A stretch of 64,000 nt of DNA from Lentzea kentuckyensis (GTDB taxonomy: Bacteria; Actinomycetota; Actinomycetes; Mycobacteriales; Pseudonocardiaceae). The notes below the pieces were generated by a model that had not been told where the DNA came from, ran no database searches, and saw only the letters and a program-made list of their open reading frames with translations. Below are positions 44,594-53,474 of the stretch, one piece after another. The DNA lies in NCBI RefSeq assembly GCF_002150765.1, contig NZ_MUYM01000019.1, positions 19,323 through 83,322 on the forward strand. Direction: 5' to 3'. Each line of letters opens with the position of its first letter. Position 1 is the first letter of the stretch. The position numbers and the translations under genes were made by a program.

Positions 44594-45614
44594 ACAGCAG
44601 CGCCGCGGGCCCGTGACTGATCAGGTGCCTGCGGTAACGCACGTCGCCGGGCTGCTCGGCCACCTCGGACGAGCGGTCGAGCAGCTCTTCGGCGACGATC
44701 CGGCCCTCCAGCCGGGCCAGCTGGGCGCCCAGGCAGTAGTGCGGCCCGTGCCCGAAGCCCAGGTGCGCCGGTACGGACGGACGGCCGGGGTCGAAGTCCT
44801 CGGTGAACACCTTCGGGTCCCGGTTGCCGGCCGCGTAGTCGAGGAACAGGTGCTCGCCCTCGGTGATCTTCACCCCGCCCATCGTCACCGGACACATCGC
44901 CGTCCGGAAGAAACCGATGAACGGCGTGTCGAGCCGCACCACCTCCTCCACCACGCCGCCGAGCCGGCGTTCTCGCCGGTCGAGTCGCAGCAGCGTGCTG
45001 GCCAGCAGGTTCGTGGTCGAGTCGGTACCGGCCACCACGACCGCGAGGCAGAGCGACAGCCGTTCCTGCTCGGACAGCTGCCCACCCTTGAACGCGTCCG
45101 AGCGCCCGAAGTAGGCGCAGAACTCGTTCATCCCGGTGAAGTACGACCCGAGCACCCGCTCGCTGACCTCCTCACCGCTGGTCAGCTCCAGCACCGGTGC
45201 CACGAACTCGCGGAACAGCGGGAAGTCCCGTTCCGGCACGCCGAGCACGTCTCCGACGACGCCCAGCGCGAACGGCGCCGCGAACTCGCTCACGAAGTCC
45301 GCCTCCTCCGGCAGGTCGTCGAGCAAGGTCCGAGCACGTAATCGAATTGCGTCAGCCATTCGGCGCACAGCCGTTGGAGTGAATTTCTGATTCGCTGCAG
45401 CACGAATTCGGGCATGCCTCGTGCCGTCCGCCGCGTTGAGTGAGGACATCAATTCCAGCAATCGCCGCTGCTCCGGCGGCAGGAGCGCCGCCACTGCCGC
45501 GACCTGGGGTCCTGTCATGTTCCGGGAGGAGAACGTCACCGGATCAGCCAACACCGCACGTAGCTCGGCGTATGAGGTCACGCGCTGGGCGTTGATTCTC
45601 GGGTCGAATTCCAT
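44568..45614 (-). CDS. Cytochrome P450, shortened N-terminus
   Basis: 348 aa against the usual ~400. The heme loop FGHGPHYCLGAQ (C294), I-helix AGTDST (195-200) and ExxR (E224-R227) are intact. The first ~45 residues of a normal P450 are missing, as MEFDPRINAQRVTSYAELR starts at the B-region, and the J-helix segment is also short. It is divergent by 58 bp from the SARP regulator, a likely controller. It might be a specialised biosynthetic P450 or a decaying one. Confidence 0.85.
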   Translation of the reverse strand: MEFDPRINAQRVTSYAELRAVLADPVTFSSRNMTGPQVAAVAALLPPEQRRLLELMSSLNAADGTRHARIRAAANQKFTPTAVRRMADAIRLRARTLLDDLPEEADFVSEFAAPFALGVVGDVLGVPERDFPLFREFVAPVLELTSGEEVSERVLGSYFTGMNEFCAYFGRSDAFKGGQLSEQERLSLCLAVVVAGTDSTTNLLASTLLRLDRRERRLGGVVEEVVRLDTPFIGFFRTAMCPVTMGGVKITEGEHLFLDYAAGNRDPKVFTEDFDPGRPSVPAHLGFGHGPHYCLGAQLARLEGRIVAEELLDRSSEVAEQPGDVRYRRHLISHGPAALLFRPGRRPA

Positions 45615-45672
45615 TGCGATATCTTTGCGCGGTTCCAGCCTTTGTCGGGGGCTGACGACAGGACGAATCAAA

Positions 45673-48459
45673 GTGATCATCCGGCTGCTCGGACCGCTCG
45701 AACTCACCGGTCCGAACGGGGCAGTTCAGCTCAGCAGCGCGGGACAGCGGACCCTGGTGGCCCGCCTGGCCGTGAATCCAGGGGAGACGGTGCCGAGAAG
45801 CGCGCTCGTGGACGCGCTCTGGTCGGACGAGGCACCCGCCACCGCCACGAAGACCCTGCACAGCCTCCTCGCGCGGCTGCGTGGCCAGATCCGCGACGCC
45901 GGACTGGGCGAGCTGATCACCACCCGCGAACCCGGCTACGTGCTGAACACGCCCGCGGACACCGTTGACGTCGCACGGTTCGAGGCGCTCGTCGCAGCAG
46001 CACGGCAGAGCGAACACCCGTTGGAGTCGGCCCGGATGCTGCGCGAAGCCCTCGCGTTGTGGATGGGCGACCCGCTGGCGGACTGCCGGCCAGGTGAGTG
46101 GACCCGGCAGGAGTCCGCGCGGCTCACCCAGCTCCGGATGGACGCGACCGAGGACCTGATGGAGGCGTCGCTGGAACTCGGGGAGCACGCCGCGGTGGCG
46201 CCGCTGGTGAGCTCGCTGGTCGAACAGCACCCGTTCCGCGAACGGCTGTGGGAGCAGCTGATGATCGCGCTCTACCGGGGTGGACGGCAGGCGGAGGCGC
46301 TGGCAGCGTTCCAGCGGGCCCGCGCGGTGCTGGTCAACGAGCTGGCCATCGAGCCGAGCGCCCGGCTGCGCGACCTCGAACAGGCGGTGCTGACCGCCGA
46401 TCCACGGCTCGACCTGCCAGAACGCGCCCCCGTCCTGATCCGCGGCAACCTGCCGGCCGACCGGTCGAGCTTCGTCGACCGCCCGGAGACCCAGCACGTC
46501 GCGGAGCTCATCAGGCAGCACCGGCTGGTGACGTTGATCGGCGTCGGCGGGGTGGGCAAGACCCGGCTCGCGGTGCACGTGGCGCGGGGTGAGCAGCCGC
46601 CGGACGGGGTGTGGCTGGTGGAGCTGGCCGCGCTGCGGGACAGGGCGCTGGTCCCGCACACGGTGGCCGAGGCGCTGGGCGTGGTCGACCAGACCGGACG
46701 CGGGCAGCTGGCCGTGCTCACCGAGTTCCTGGCCGACCGGGACGCGTTGCTGGTGCTGGACAACTGTGAGCACGTCGTCGACCACTGCGCGGTGCTGGTC
46801 GACACGCTGTTGCGGGTGGCACCGCGATTGCGGGTGATCGCGACCTCAAGACGCGCCCTGCGGGTCTACGGCGAGCAGGTGCTGTCCGTGGCGCCGTTGT
46901 CGGTGCCGTACCCGGCGGCGACGTTGTTCGCGCAACGCGCCGACGCCGCGGTGCCTGGCTCGTTCGTCATCACGGGGGCGAACGAACAGGCGGTCGCGGA
47001 CCTGTGCCGGCGGCTGGACGGCATCCCGCTGGCGATCGAGATGGCGGCCCTCCGAGTGCGCGCGCTGACGCCGTCGCAGCTGCTGGAACGGCTGGACGAC
47101 CGGTTCAGGGTGCTGACCGACGGCGGACGGACGGCGTTGCCGCAGCACCAGACCCTGCTAGCGACCATGGACTGGAGCTTCGACCTCTGTTCGCCGCGCG
47201 AGCAGCTGTTGTGGGCGCGGGCGTCGGTCTTCGCCGGCAGTTTCGACCTCGCGGCGGCCGAGGCGGTGTGTTCCGACGACGCGCTGACCGCGGACTTCAT
47301 GTTCGACGCGGTCGACGGGCTGGTCGACAAGTCCGTGCTGCAGCGCGAAGAACACGGCGGTGTAGCGCGCTATCGGCTGTTGGAGACCATGCGCCAGTAC
47401 GGGCAGACGCGGTTGCGTGCGAGCGATGACGAACCGCGGCTGCGACTACGGCATCGCGACTGGTACGCGGGCGTCGCCGCACAGGGCGAACGGGCGTGGT
47501 TCACGCCACGGCAGGCCGCGACCGTCGAGGCGATGACGACTGAGAGCGGCAACCTGCGGGCGGCGCTGGAGTACTCGCTGACGACGCCCGGCGAGGCCGA
47601 CGCGGGACTGCGGCTGGCGGCGACGCTGTGGTTCTACTGGGTCGGCTGCGGGCGGTTCGCCGAGGGACGGCACTGGCTGAACTGGGCGCTGTCGCTGGAG
47701 ACCGAACCGTCGCGGGCACGCTGCAAGGCGTTGTGGGTCACGGGTTACGTCGCGACGCTGCAGGGCAACACCGCCGCGGTGCCGGCGTTGCTGGCGTCGT
47801 GCCGTGCGGAGGCTTCGTTGCTGGACGACGAGGACGCCGACGTCTACGCCACCTACGTGCAGGGCGCCGCGGCGGTGTTCGACGACGACCTGCCGTTGGG
47901 GGCGGCGTTGCTGGCCGAGGCCGACCGCCGGCACGCCGAGCTGGGCCACCTCGACAGCAACGTGATCATGGCGCGGGTGGCGTTGGCGATCACCGTGGCG
48001 TTCAGCGGCGAACTCGACCGTGCGGCTTCCATCTGCACCGAGGCTCGCGTCGTGTGTGAGGAGAACGGCGAGCTCTGGGCGCGCGCGTACGCGTTGTACG
48101 TCCTGGCGTTCGTGGCGATGGGACGCGGTGATGTCGTCGAGGCCCGTGAGCTGGCTACTTCTTCGTTGCGCATCAAGGAGAAGTTCGACGATCTGCTGGG
48201 CATCGCGGTGTCGGTGGAGCTGCTGGCGCTGATCTCCGTGCTCACCGGGTCCGCCGCGCACGCCGCGCTGCTGCTGGGCGGTGCGGACCGGGTGTGGCAG
48301 TCGGTCGGGTTGCCGTTGTTCGGAAGTGCCAACTTCGCGGCCTCACACGACCAGTGCGTGGCCTTGTGCCAGCAGGCGTTGGGTGAGGACTACGCCGAAC
48401 ACTTCGCTCGTGGTGCGGCGATGACCGTGACCGCGGTGGTCGAGGCCGCGCAGTCGTGA
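45673..48459 (+). CDS. SARP/AfsR-type regulator with BTAD, NB-ARC and C-terminal helical domain
   Basis: 928 aa. An OmpR-like winged helix (1-95), BTAD (96-240), a STAND/NB-ARC ATPase with P-loop GVGGVGKT (290-297) and Walker B LLVLDN, and a C-terminal TPR-like region (about 600-928). Such regulators activate secondary-metabolite genes with ATP as a switch. GTG 45673 is the likely start. The divergent P450 and the nitroreductase-like gene downstream are candidate targets. No polyketide or peptide synthase is in the window. Confidence 0.9.
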   Translation: MIIRLLGPLELTGPNGAVQLSSAGQRTLVARLAVNPGETVPRSALVDALWSDEAPATATKTLHSLLARLRGQIRDAGLGELITTREPGYVLNTPADTVDVARFEALVAAARQSEHPLESARMLREALALWMGDPLADCRPGEWTRQESARLTQLRMDATEDLMEASLELGEHAAVAPLVSSLVEQHPFRERLWEQLMIALYRGGRQAEALAAFQRARAVLVNELAIEPSARLRDLEQAVLTADPRLDLPERAPVLIRGNLPADRSSFVDRPETQHVAELIRQHRLVTLIGVGGVGKTRLAVHVARGEQPPDGVWLVELAALRDRALVPHTVAEALGVVDQTGRGQLAVLTEFLADRDALLVLDNCEHVVDHCAVLVDTLLRVAPRLRVIATSRRALRVYGEQVLSVAPLSVPYPAATLFAQRADAAVPGSFVITGANEQAVADLCRRLDGIPLAIEMAALRVRALTPSQLLERLDDRFRVLTDGGRTALPQHQTLLATMDWSFDLCSPREQLLWARASVFAGSFDLAAAEAVCSDDALTADFMFDAVDGLVDKSVLQREEHGGVARYRLLETMRQYGQTRLRASDDEPRLRLRHRDWYAGVAAQGERAWFTPRQAATVEAMTTESGNLRAALEYSLTTPGEADAGLRLAATLWFYWVGCGRFAEGRHWLNWALSLETEPSRARCKALWVTGYVATLQGNTAAVPALLASCRAEASLLDDEDADVYATYVQGAAAVFDDDLPLGAALLAEADRRHAELGHLDSNVIMARVALAITVAFSGELDRAASICTEARVVCEENGELWARAYALYVLAFVAMGRGDVVEARELATSSLRIKEKFDDLLGIAVSVELLALISVLTGSAAHAALLLGGADRVWQSVGLPLFGSANFAASHDQCVALCQQALGEDYAEHFARGAAMTVTAVVEAAQS

Positions 48460-48499
48460 CGCAGGCCCGGCGCAACCAGGCGCGGGCAGGCTGTCTCAG

Positions 48500-49126
48500 A
48501 TGAGGACCAGCGTGCGCACGCCCGACGCGGAAACCGTCGAGGAAGTGCTGAAGCTCGCGGCGCGGGCACCGTCGTTCGGCATCGTGCCGCCGTACCGGTG
48601 GCGCAAGGGCAACGAGTGCCTGGAGCTCGTGACGACGCGGACCGACCAACCGGCGATGCTCGCGTGTGGTGCCGTGTTGCACCACGTGCGCGTCGCTCTC
48701 TCGGCGATGGGCTGGGACTGCCACGTGCTGCGGTCCGGGGTCGACGGCCAGGTCGCGTCGGTGCACCCGCGCTGGGAGCTGGACCCGTTCTCGTGCGAGG
48801 TGGCCTCCGCGGCCGCGATCTCGCTGCGCCGGGAGGACCCTCGGCCGTACTCGGCGGACGAGGTACCGGACTCGGCGCTGACGTGGCTGCTGCACGCGGC
48901 CCACGCCGAGAGCTGCGACCTGGAGCTGGTGGCCCGCCGCGGCGGAGCGCTGGTCCGGATGATCGGCAACGACTGGCTGCGAATGGGCGAAGCGGTCAGC
49001 AGCGTGCTGCTGGCGTCGACCGTGTGGGGCCTCGCGTCGCAGGCGATGCTGCACGAGGGCGAGGTGCTGGTGCGCGTCGGCTGGCAGTCGCCCAATGCCG
49101 AACCGTTGCCTCGGTCGGCCCGCTAG
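48500..49126 (+). CDS. Short Acg/nitroreductase-family protein
   Basis: 208 aa. LAARAPSFGIVPPYRWRKGN and LACGAVLHHVRVALSAMGWD match the N-terminal half of mycobacterial Acg-type FMN-binding nitroreductase-like proteins, and the C-terminus has VSSVLLASTVWGLASQAM. It is much shorter than the ~330-aa Acg proteins, with a compressed middle. Acg homologues bind but hardly use FMN. It follows the SARP gene by 40 bp. Confidence 0.68.
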   Translation: MRTSVRTPDAETVEEVLKLAARAPSFGIVPPYRWRKGNECLELVTTRTDQPAMLACGAVLHHVRVALSAMGWDCHVLRSGVDGQVASVHPRWELDPFSCEVASAAAISLRREDPRPYSADEVPDSALTWLLHAAHAESCDLELVARRGGALVRMIGNDWLRMGEAVSSVLLASTVWGLASQAMLHEGEVLVRVGWQSPNAEPLPRSAR

Positions 49127-49154
49127 GACTTCCGTTTGCGTGGACTATGGGGGC

Positions 49155-49547
49155 GTGGATCGCCACCGAACGCTCGCGCACCTGAGCGACGACGACTGGC
49201 TGAGACCTGACTCGTCGTCCACCCAGCTGTACCGGGACCTGTGCGCGCTGCGTCAGTTGCCGGTGGGACAGCTGACGCCGACGTCGCTGCACCTGCTGGT
49301 GACGCATCAGGTGGGCCTGGACGTGACGGCGTTGCTGGCGCTCGAACACGTCGAGAGCGACCCGCTGCGGTCGGTCGCCCTGTACCCCGGCGACCTGCTC
49401 GCCGCTCTACTGAGAGTAGATCACTCGTTCTGGACCGATCACCCGGAGTTACTGTCCAGGATGTCCGCTTTGCTCGACCGGCTGCGCACGTTGCCCGACG
49501 GCGACTGGCAGCTGCTGGTGTCCGCGGCCGAGCAGTTCCCGGGTTAG
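49155..49547 (+). CDS. CdiI_2-type contact-dependent growth-inhibition immunity protein
   Basis: 130 aa. The pattern LxHLSDDDW, LPVGQLTPTSLHLLVTHQVGLD, ALEHVESDPLRS, YPGDLLAALLRV and FWTDHPEL matches the CdiI_2 immunity family. No CdiA or toxin C-terminus is encoded nearby, so the gene is an orphan. GTG 49155 is chosen as the start. Its frame runs partly into the preceding gene's end in longer readings. Confidence 0.78.
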   Translation: MDRHRTLAHLSDDDWLRPDSSSTQLYRDLCALRQLPVGQLTPTSLHLLVTHQVGLDVTALLALEHVESDPLRSVALYPGDLLAALLRVDHSFWTDHPELLSRMSALLDRLRTLPDGDWQLLVSAAEQFPG

Positions 49548-49592
49548 GCGCGCGTTAGGCGACTCTTTGCCGCTGGCTGAGTTCCTAGTCGC

Positions 49593-49949
49593 ATGGCTAA
49601 GACTCTCGCGGCTGCCGGCCTCACGCTGGCCTCGCTCGCCGCCACCGCTGTCCTCTTCTCCCCCGTGGCCTCCGCCGAGACCTGCAAGGCTTCCTACTAC
49701 ACCGGTGGCGGCACGACGGCCAGCGGCGAGCCCTTCGACCCCAACAAGCTGACCGCCGCGCACAAGACGCTGCCGTTCGGCACGAAGGTGAAGGTGAAGA
49801 ACCGCTCCAACAACAAGACGGTCACCGTGCGGATCAACGACCGTGGCCCGTTCATCACCGGCCGCTGCATCGACCTGACCCCGCGAGGCTTCAAGGCGAT
49901 CGCCCCGTTGTCACAGGGCGTGGTCGGCGTGACGGTCACCAGGGTTTGA
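49593..49949 (+). CDS. Secreted RlpA-like double-psi beta-barrel protein
   Basis: 118 aa. A signal peptide ends at VASAE; the mature part is a double-psi beta-barrel with SYYTGGGTTASGEPFDP, KVKNRSNNKTVTVRINDRGP and IDLTPRGFKAI. RlpA proteins cleave denuded glycan or bind cell wall; the conserved Asp in NDRGP is present. No SPOR domain. Confidence 0.88.
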   Translation: MAKTLAAAGLTLASLAATAVLFSPVASAETCKASYYTGGGTTASGEPFDPNKLTAAHKTLPFGTKVKVKNRSNNKTVTVRINDRGPFITGRCIDLTPRGFKAIAPLSQGVVGVTVTRV

Positions 49950-49973
49950 TCCTGTAGAAAACCCTCGTTTAGC

Positions 49974-50002
49974 TTGACCCAATCGAGTGAACGAGATAGG
50001 CA
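49974..50002 (+). promoter_or_regulatory. Promoter for the Thr-rich protein
   Basis: TTGACC (49974-49979) is 17 bp from TAGGCA (49997-50002), and the GTG at 50009 follows after 6 nt with no ribosome site, fitting a leaderless mRNA. Confidence 0.55.
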
Positions 50003-50008
50003 ATCCGG

Positions 50009-50404
50009 GTGTTGGCGGCGATGAGTGGGCCGGGTCGGCTCGCAACCGGGGCGCTACTGGGTGCTGTCGTTGCCGCGTTGTACGTGCTCGCGCCGCATGT
50101 CGGATCGCTCGCGTCGGGCGATCCGGCAGGCTCGGGAAGCGATGAACCGGCCCGCGTCTCGCTCATCAACACGCCTTCGGTGCTCCCCACGGAGTCCAAC
50201 GTTCCGTCACAGACCGTGTCGTCCACGCCCTCGTCGTCCGCACCGTCTTCTTCTTCCAAGACAACGACTACGACGACCACCACGACGACCACCGCGGTGA
50301 CGACGACAACGACGCCCAAGCCGCCGCCGGCTCAGACCACGACGCCCAAACCGCCGCCGCCCACCACCACGACCACACGGCCGTGCGGCCTCATCTTCTG
50401 CTGA
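50009..50404 (+). CDS. Membrane-anchored Thr/Pro-rich low-complexity protein
   Basis: 131 aa. One N-terminal membrane helix (about 10-32) is followed by an outer Ser/Thr-rich region with runs of threonine and PKPPP units, ending RPCGLIFC with two cysteines. It could be heavily O-glycosylated. ATG 50021 is an alternative start. No known family. Confidence 0.62.
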   Translation: MLAAMSGPGRLATGALLGAVVAALYVLAPHVGSLASGDPAGSGSDEPARVSLINTPSVLPTESNVPSQTVSSTPSSSAPSSSSKTTTTTTTTTTTAVTTTTTPKPPPAQTTTPKPPPPTTTTTRPCGLIFC

Positions 50405-50421
50405 TGCGTGGAGGCGCTGCC

Positions 50422-50577
50422 TCAGGCGGCTGACCGCGGCGCGAGGCGGACCACCAGTTCCAGGTCGAGAGCGTGCGCGAGCCGTTCGAGCACACGACGC
50501 GCACAAGCCACCTCTTGGCTTTCACGCATCCGCGTCATGCACCTCGTTCGCCAGCAGGTCGACGTAGAAGACAGCGG
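50422..50577 (-). pseudogene. Remnant of a toxin-antitoxin pair (XRE antitoxin tail)
   Basis: From ATG 50529 to 50422 the minus strand encodes 35 residues ending RVLERLAHALDLELVVRLAP, the typical C-terminus of an XRE-type antitoxin; the HTH part is missing. Just upstream (50577-50525) an overlapping frame reads FYVDLLANEVHDADA then stops, like the tail of a HigB/RelE-type toxin. Both look like deletion remnants abutting msrA. Confidence 0.5.
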
Positions 50578-51237
50578 TCAGGTCTTGAGACCCACCGGGC
50601 ACGACACCCCGGTACCGCCCAACCCGCAGTACCCATAGGGGTTCTTGGCATCGGACAGGTACTGCTGGTGGTAGTCCTCCGCGTAGTAGAACTCCCCCAG
50701 CGGCTCGACGGACGTAGTGATCGCCCCGCGCCCCGCAGCATCCAGAGCCGCCTGATAGACCGCCATCGAAGCCTCGGCCGTCACCCGCTGCCCCTCGTCG
50801 CCGAACAGCACCAGCGACCGGTACTGGGTCCCGATGTCCGCTCCCTGCCGCATCCCCTGCGTCGGATCGTGTCCCTCCCAGAACACCCGCAGCAGCTCGG
50901 CGAACGGCAACGCGGCCGGATCGAACGCCACCAGGACGACCTCGGCGTGACCCGTCCGCCCCGAGCAGACTTCCTCGTAGGTGGGGTTGGGGGTGGTGCC
51001 GCCCGCGTAGCCCACGGCGGTGGACCAGACGCCCGGCGTTTGCCAGAAGAGTCGTTCAGCGCCCCAGAAACAGCCCATTCCGAACACAGCGGTCCGATGA
51101 CCGGATGGGAAGGGCGGCTGCAGCCCGCGATCAGGAAACACCGCGTGGGACGCTGAGACGACGAGGGGTTCCGCGCGGCCCGGTAGTGCCTCGTCAGCTC
51201 CCACTACCTGCGGTTTGCCGCGCCCGAACCACGCCAT
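50578..51237 (-). CDS. msrA: Peptide methionine-S-sulfoxide reductase
   Basis: 219 aa. The catalytic Cys is in GCFWG (C56) and the resolving cysteines in [15 protein letters not shown]. It repairs oxidised methionine using thioredoxin. ATG 51237 lies 6 nt after TATATT with no Shine-Dalgarno, so it is leaderless. The ~45-residue N-terminal extension is common in actinobacterial enzymes. Confidence 0.95.
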   Translation of the reverse strand: MAWFGRGKPQVVGADEALPGRAEPLVVSASHAVFPDRGLQPPFPSGHRTAVFGMGCFWGAERLFWQTPGVWSTAVGYAGGTTPNPTYEEVCSGRTGHAEVVLVAFDPAALPFAELLRVFWEGHDPTQGMRQGADIGTQYRSLVLFGDEGQRVTAEASMAVYQAALDAAGRGAITTSVEPLGEFYYAEDYHQQYLSDAKNPYGYCGLGGTGVSCPVGLKT

Positions 51238-51359
51238 GCGGTCAATATAACGGTGCGGTGCGCCACAACCAGGTCACGACTTGTGAGGCCCGCACGAAGC
51301 CATAAGTGGGCACGGGCACAATGTCCAAGTCCATGTTCGCGCGGAAGGGGGTGCCAGGG

Positions 51360-52457
51360 GTGACCTGGCAAGACGAGCTGCAGAAGCTCGACAACGAACT
51401 CGCCTCTGGTCGGATCTCGGCCGACGACTACCGACGCCGCCGGGACGAGGTTCTTTCCGGATCGGCCGGCGGTGGGCCTGCCCAGAATCCTCAGAGCGGG
51501 CCTTTCGCCCCTCCGTTCAAGTGGGAGGCGCAGCAGCCCAGCACCTCGGACCGGACCCAGGTCGTCAACGTCCAGGGTCAGGCGCCGCAGCAACAGCAGA
51601 ACCCCAACCCGGATGCCACCCAGGTGGTTCCCGGTGGCCAGGGCGGTGGTGGCGACGCCGACCGCACCCAGTTCGTGGCACCGGTCCAGCCCGGCCCCGG
51701 TGGGTGGGGGCAGCCCCAGCAGCAGGCCGCGCCTCCGCCGTGGGTGGGCGGCGACTTCGACCAGATCAACCAGCCGTCGCCGGGCTGGAGCCACGGGCCG
51801 GAGGTCTTCGACGAGTCCGGTGGCGGCGGCAAGGGTCGCGTCTTCGCGATCGTCGGTGTCGTGCTGGTGCTCGCACTCATCGGTGGCGGCATCTGGTGGT
51901 TCACGGCGGGCAGCAAGTCGTCCACCGACACGCCGATCGCCGAGAGCCAGACGAACCCGCCGACCACGTCGACGAGCGCCAGACCGAAACTGCCGGGCAG
52001 CACGTTGCCGGGCAAGATCGACGAGGCCAACAGCGGCCAGACGACCGTTGACCAGGCCTCGAAGGAACGCTCGCAGTTCGGCCCCGAAGAGGCCGCGCTC
52101 ATCACCATGTGCGGCGCCGAGGCCGGCATGACCCAGGTGACCTACTCCGACGACTGGGTCACCCAGATCCACGCCTTCAAGTGCTCGGACGAGGCCGCGG
52201 CCAAGGCGGCTGCCGGCGCGGTCATGGAGCACCAGAAGAAGTGGGGATTCGTCGCGACGACGGGTCCGGAGAACCTGCCGGCGATGGTGAACGAGAAGGC
52301 CGTCGACGTTCCCGACGTGCCGTTCGACGAGCGCCTTGCCTACGCCTCCAAGGAAACCATCGTGCGCATCGAGGTGCGTGGCAAGACGAAGGACGCCATG
52401 ACCGGCGGCATGGCCAAGGTCGTCTCCGCCGTCGCCAAGAACTACCCCACCAAGTGA
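51360..52457 (+). CDS. Single-pass membrane protein with SHOCT-like N-terminus
   Basis: 365 aa. The N-terminus MTWQDELQKLDNELASGRIS with DDYRRRRDEVL resembles a SHOCT-type oligomerisation motif. A long Gln/Pro/Gly linker leads to one membrane helix (about 162-184), a Thr-rich spacer and an outer domain with two cysteines (MCGAEAG, FKCSD). GTG 51360 follows AAGGGGG. Topology suits a cell-surface sensor or scaffold; function unknown. It overlaps galE by 16 bp. Confidence 0.75.
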   Translation: MTWQDELQKLDNELASGRISADDYRRRRDEVLSGSAGGGPAQNPQSGPFAPPFKWEAQQPSTSDRTQVVNVQGQAPQQQQNPNPDATQVVPGGQGGGGDADRTQFVAPVQPGPGGWGQPQQQAAPPPWVGGDFDQINQPSPGWSHGPEVFDESGGGGKGRVFAIVGVVLVLALIGGGIWWFTAGSKSSTDTPIAESQTNPPTTSTSARPKLPGSTLPGKIDEANSGQTTVDQASKERSQFGPEEAALITMCGAEAGMTQVTYSDDWVTQIHAFKCSDEAAAKAAAGAVMEHQKKWGFVATTGPENLPAMVNEKAVDVPDVPFDERLAYASKETIVRIEVRGKTKDAMTGGMAKVVSAVAKNYPTK

Positions 52458-53422
52458 GACCTGGCGTGCCACTGCCACGCGGTGGCGAGGATCTCGGGAA
52501 GACCGAACCTGGCACGCCAGCCGAGCACGTCGAAGGCTCGGGCCGGATCCGCCCACACCACGGGCGGGTCCCCCGGCCTCCGGTCGCCGAAGGTCACCGG
52601 CAACGGCCGGCCCGCGACCTGCTCCAGCCCCTTCACGACCTGCAGCACCGAGTAGCCGGTGCCGGTACCCAGGTTCAGCGCGGCCGAGGAACCACCGGCC
52701 TGCAGATGTCCCAGCGCCAGGACGTGTGCTTCGGCCAGGTCCACCACGTGCGTGTAGTCGCGAACCGCGGTGCCGTCCTCGGTCGGGTAGTCGCTGCCGA
52801 ACAACGTGACCGGTGGACGCGCTCCCAGAGCGGCCTTGGCGAGCAGCGGAACCAGGTTGTGCGTCGGGCCCCAGTCCTCGCCGATGCTGCCGTCGGGCGC
52901 CGCGCCGGCCGCGTTGAAGTAGCGCAACGCCATCCAGCGCAGGCCGTGCGCCTTCCCGAACGCCTCGATCATCCGCTCGCCCACGAGCTTGCTGTGGCCG
53001 TACGGGCTGATCGGCGCCAACGGGCTGTCCTCGGTGATCGGCAACGTCTCCGCGGCGCCGTAGACCGAGCACGAAGACGAGAACACCAGATCCCGAACAC
53101 CCGTGCTGACCAGGGCGTTCAGCACGGACAGCGTGCCGGTGGCGTTGTGGTGGAAGTACAGGCCGGGGTCGGCCACCGACTCGCCGGGATTCTTCAGGCC
53201 CGCGAGATGGATGCAGGCCGTCACACCGTGATCCCGAATGACCTGTTCCAGCTTCACGGAATCGGTTACGTCGATAATGTGTACGGGGATGCCGGAACGG
53301 ACGGCCGCAGGCGAGCCCGTGCGCATGTTGTCCACCACGACGACGCCACGTCCGGCGTCGGCCAGCGCCTGCACGACGTGCGAGCCGACATAGCCCGCAC
53401 CGCCGGTAACCATGATCGTCAC
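52442..53422 (-). CDS. galE: UDP-glucose 4-epimerase
   Basis: 326 aa, an extended SDR. NAD-binding GGAGYVGSH at the start, SSSCSVYG and the catalytic SPYGHSK (YxxxK). It interconverts UDP-Glc and UDP-Gal; with a UDP-xylose synthase nearby, UDP-Xyl/UDP-Ara epimerisation is also possible. GTG 53422 has GGAGG 7 nt upstream. It is divergent from the glycosyltransferase genes. Confidence 0.92.
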   Translation of the reverse strand: MTIMVTGGAGYVGSHVVQALADAGRGVVVVDNMRTGSPAAVRSGIPVHIIDVTDSVKLEQVIRDHGVTACIHLAGLKNPGESVADPGLYFHHNATGTLSVLNALVSTGVRDLVFSSSCSVYGAAETLPITEDSPLAPISPYGHSKLVGERMIEAFGKAHGLRWMALRYFNAAGAAPDGSIGEDWGPTHNLVPLLAKAALGARPPVTLFGSDYPTEDGTAVRDYTHVVDLAEAHVLALGHLQAGGSSAALNLGTGTGYSVLQVVKGLEQVAGRPLPVTFGDRRPGDPPVVWADPARAFDVLGWRARFGLPEILATAWQWHARSHLVG

Positions 53423-53474
53423 CGCTTGTCCTCCGTTCGACGGCGACAGGCTATGCCAGACCACGAGGGGATTG

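Noticed and set aside
45673..48459. Biosynthetic gene cluster implied by the SARP regulator
   Set aside because: No synthase, terpene cyclase or peptide precursor gene occurs in the window, so only the regulator and P450 are claimed.
50260..50380. Thr/Pro-codon repeats as a CRISPR-like or tandem DNA repeat
   Set aside because: The repeats are codon-level low complexity (threonine and KPPP units) inside a coding frame, with no spacers.
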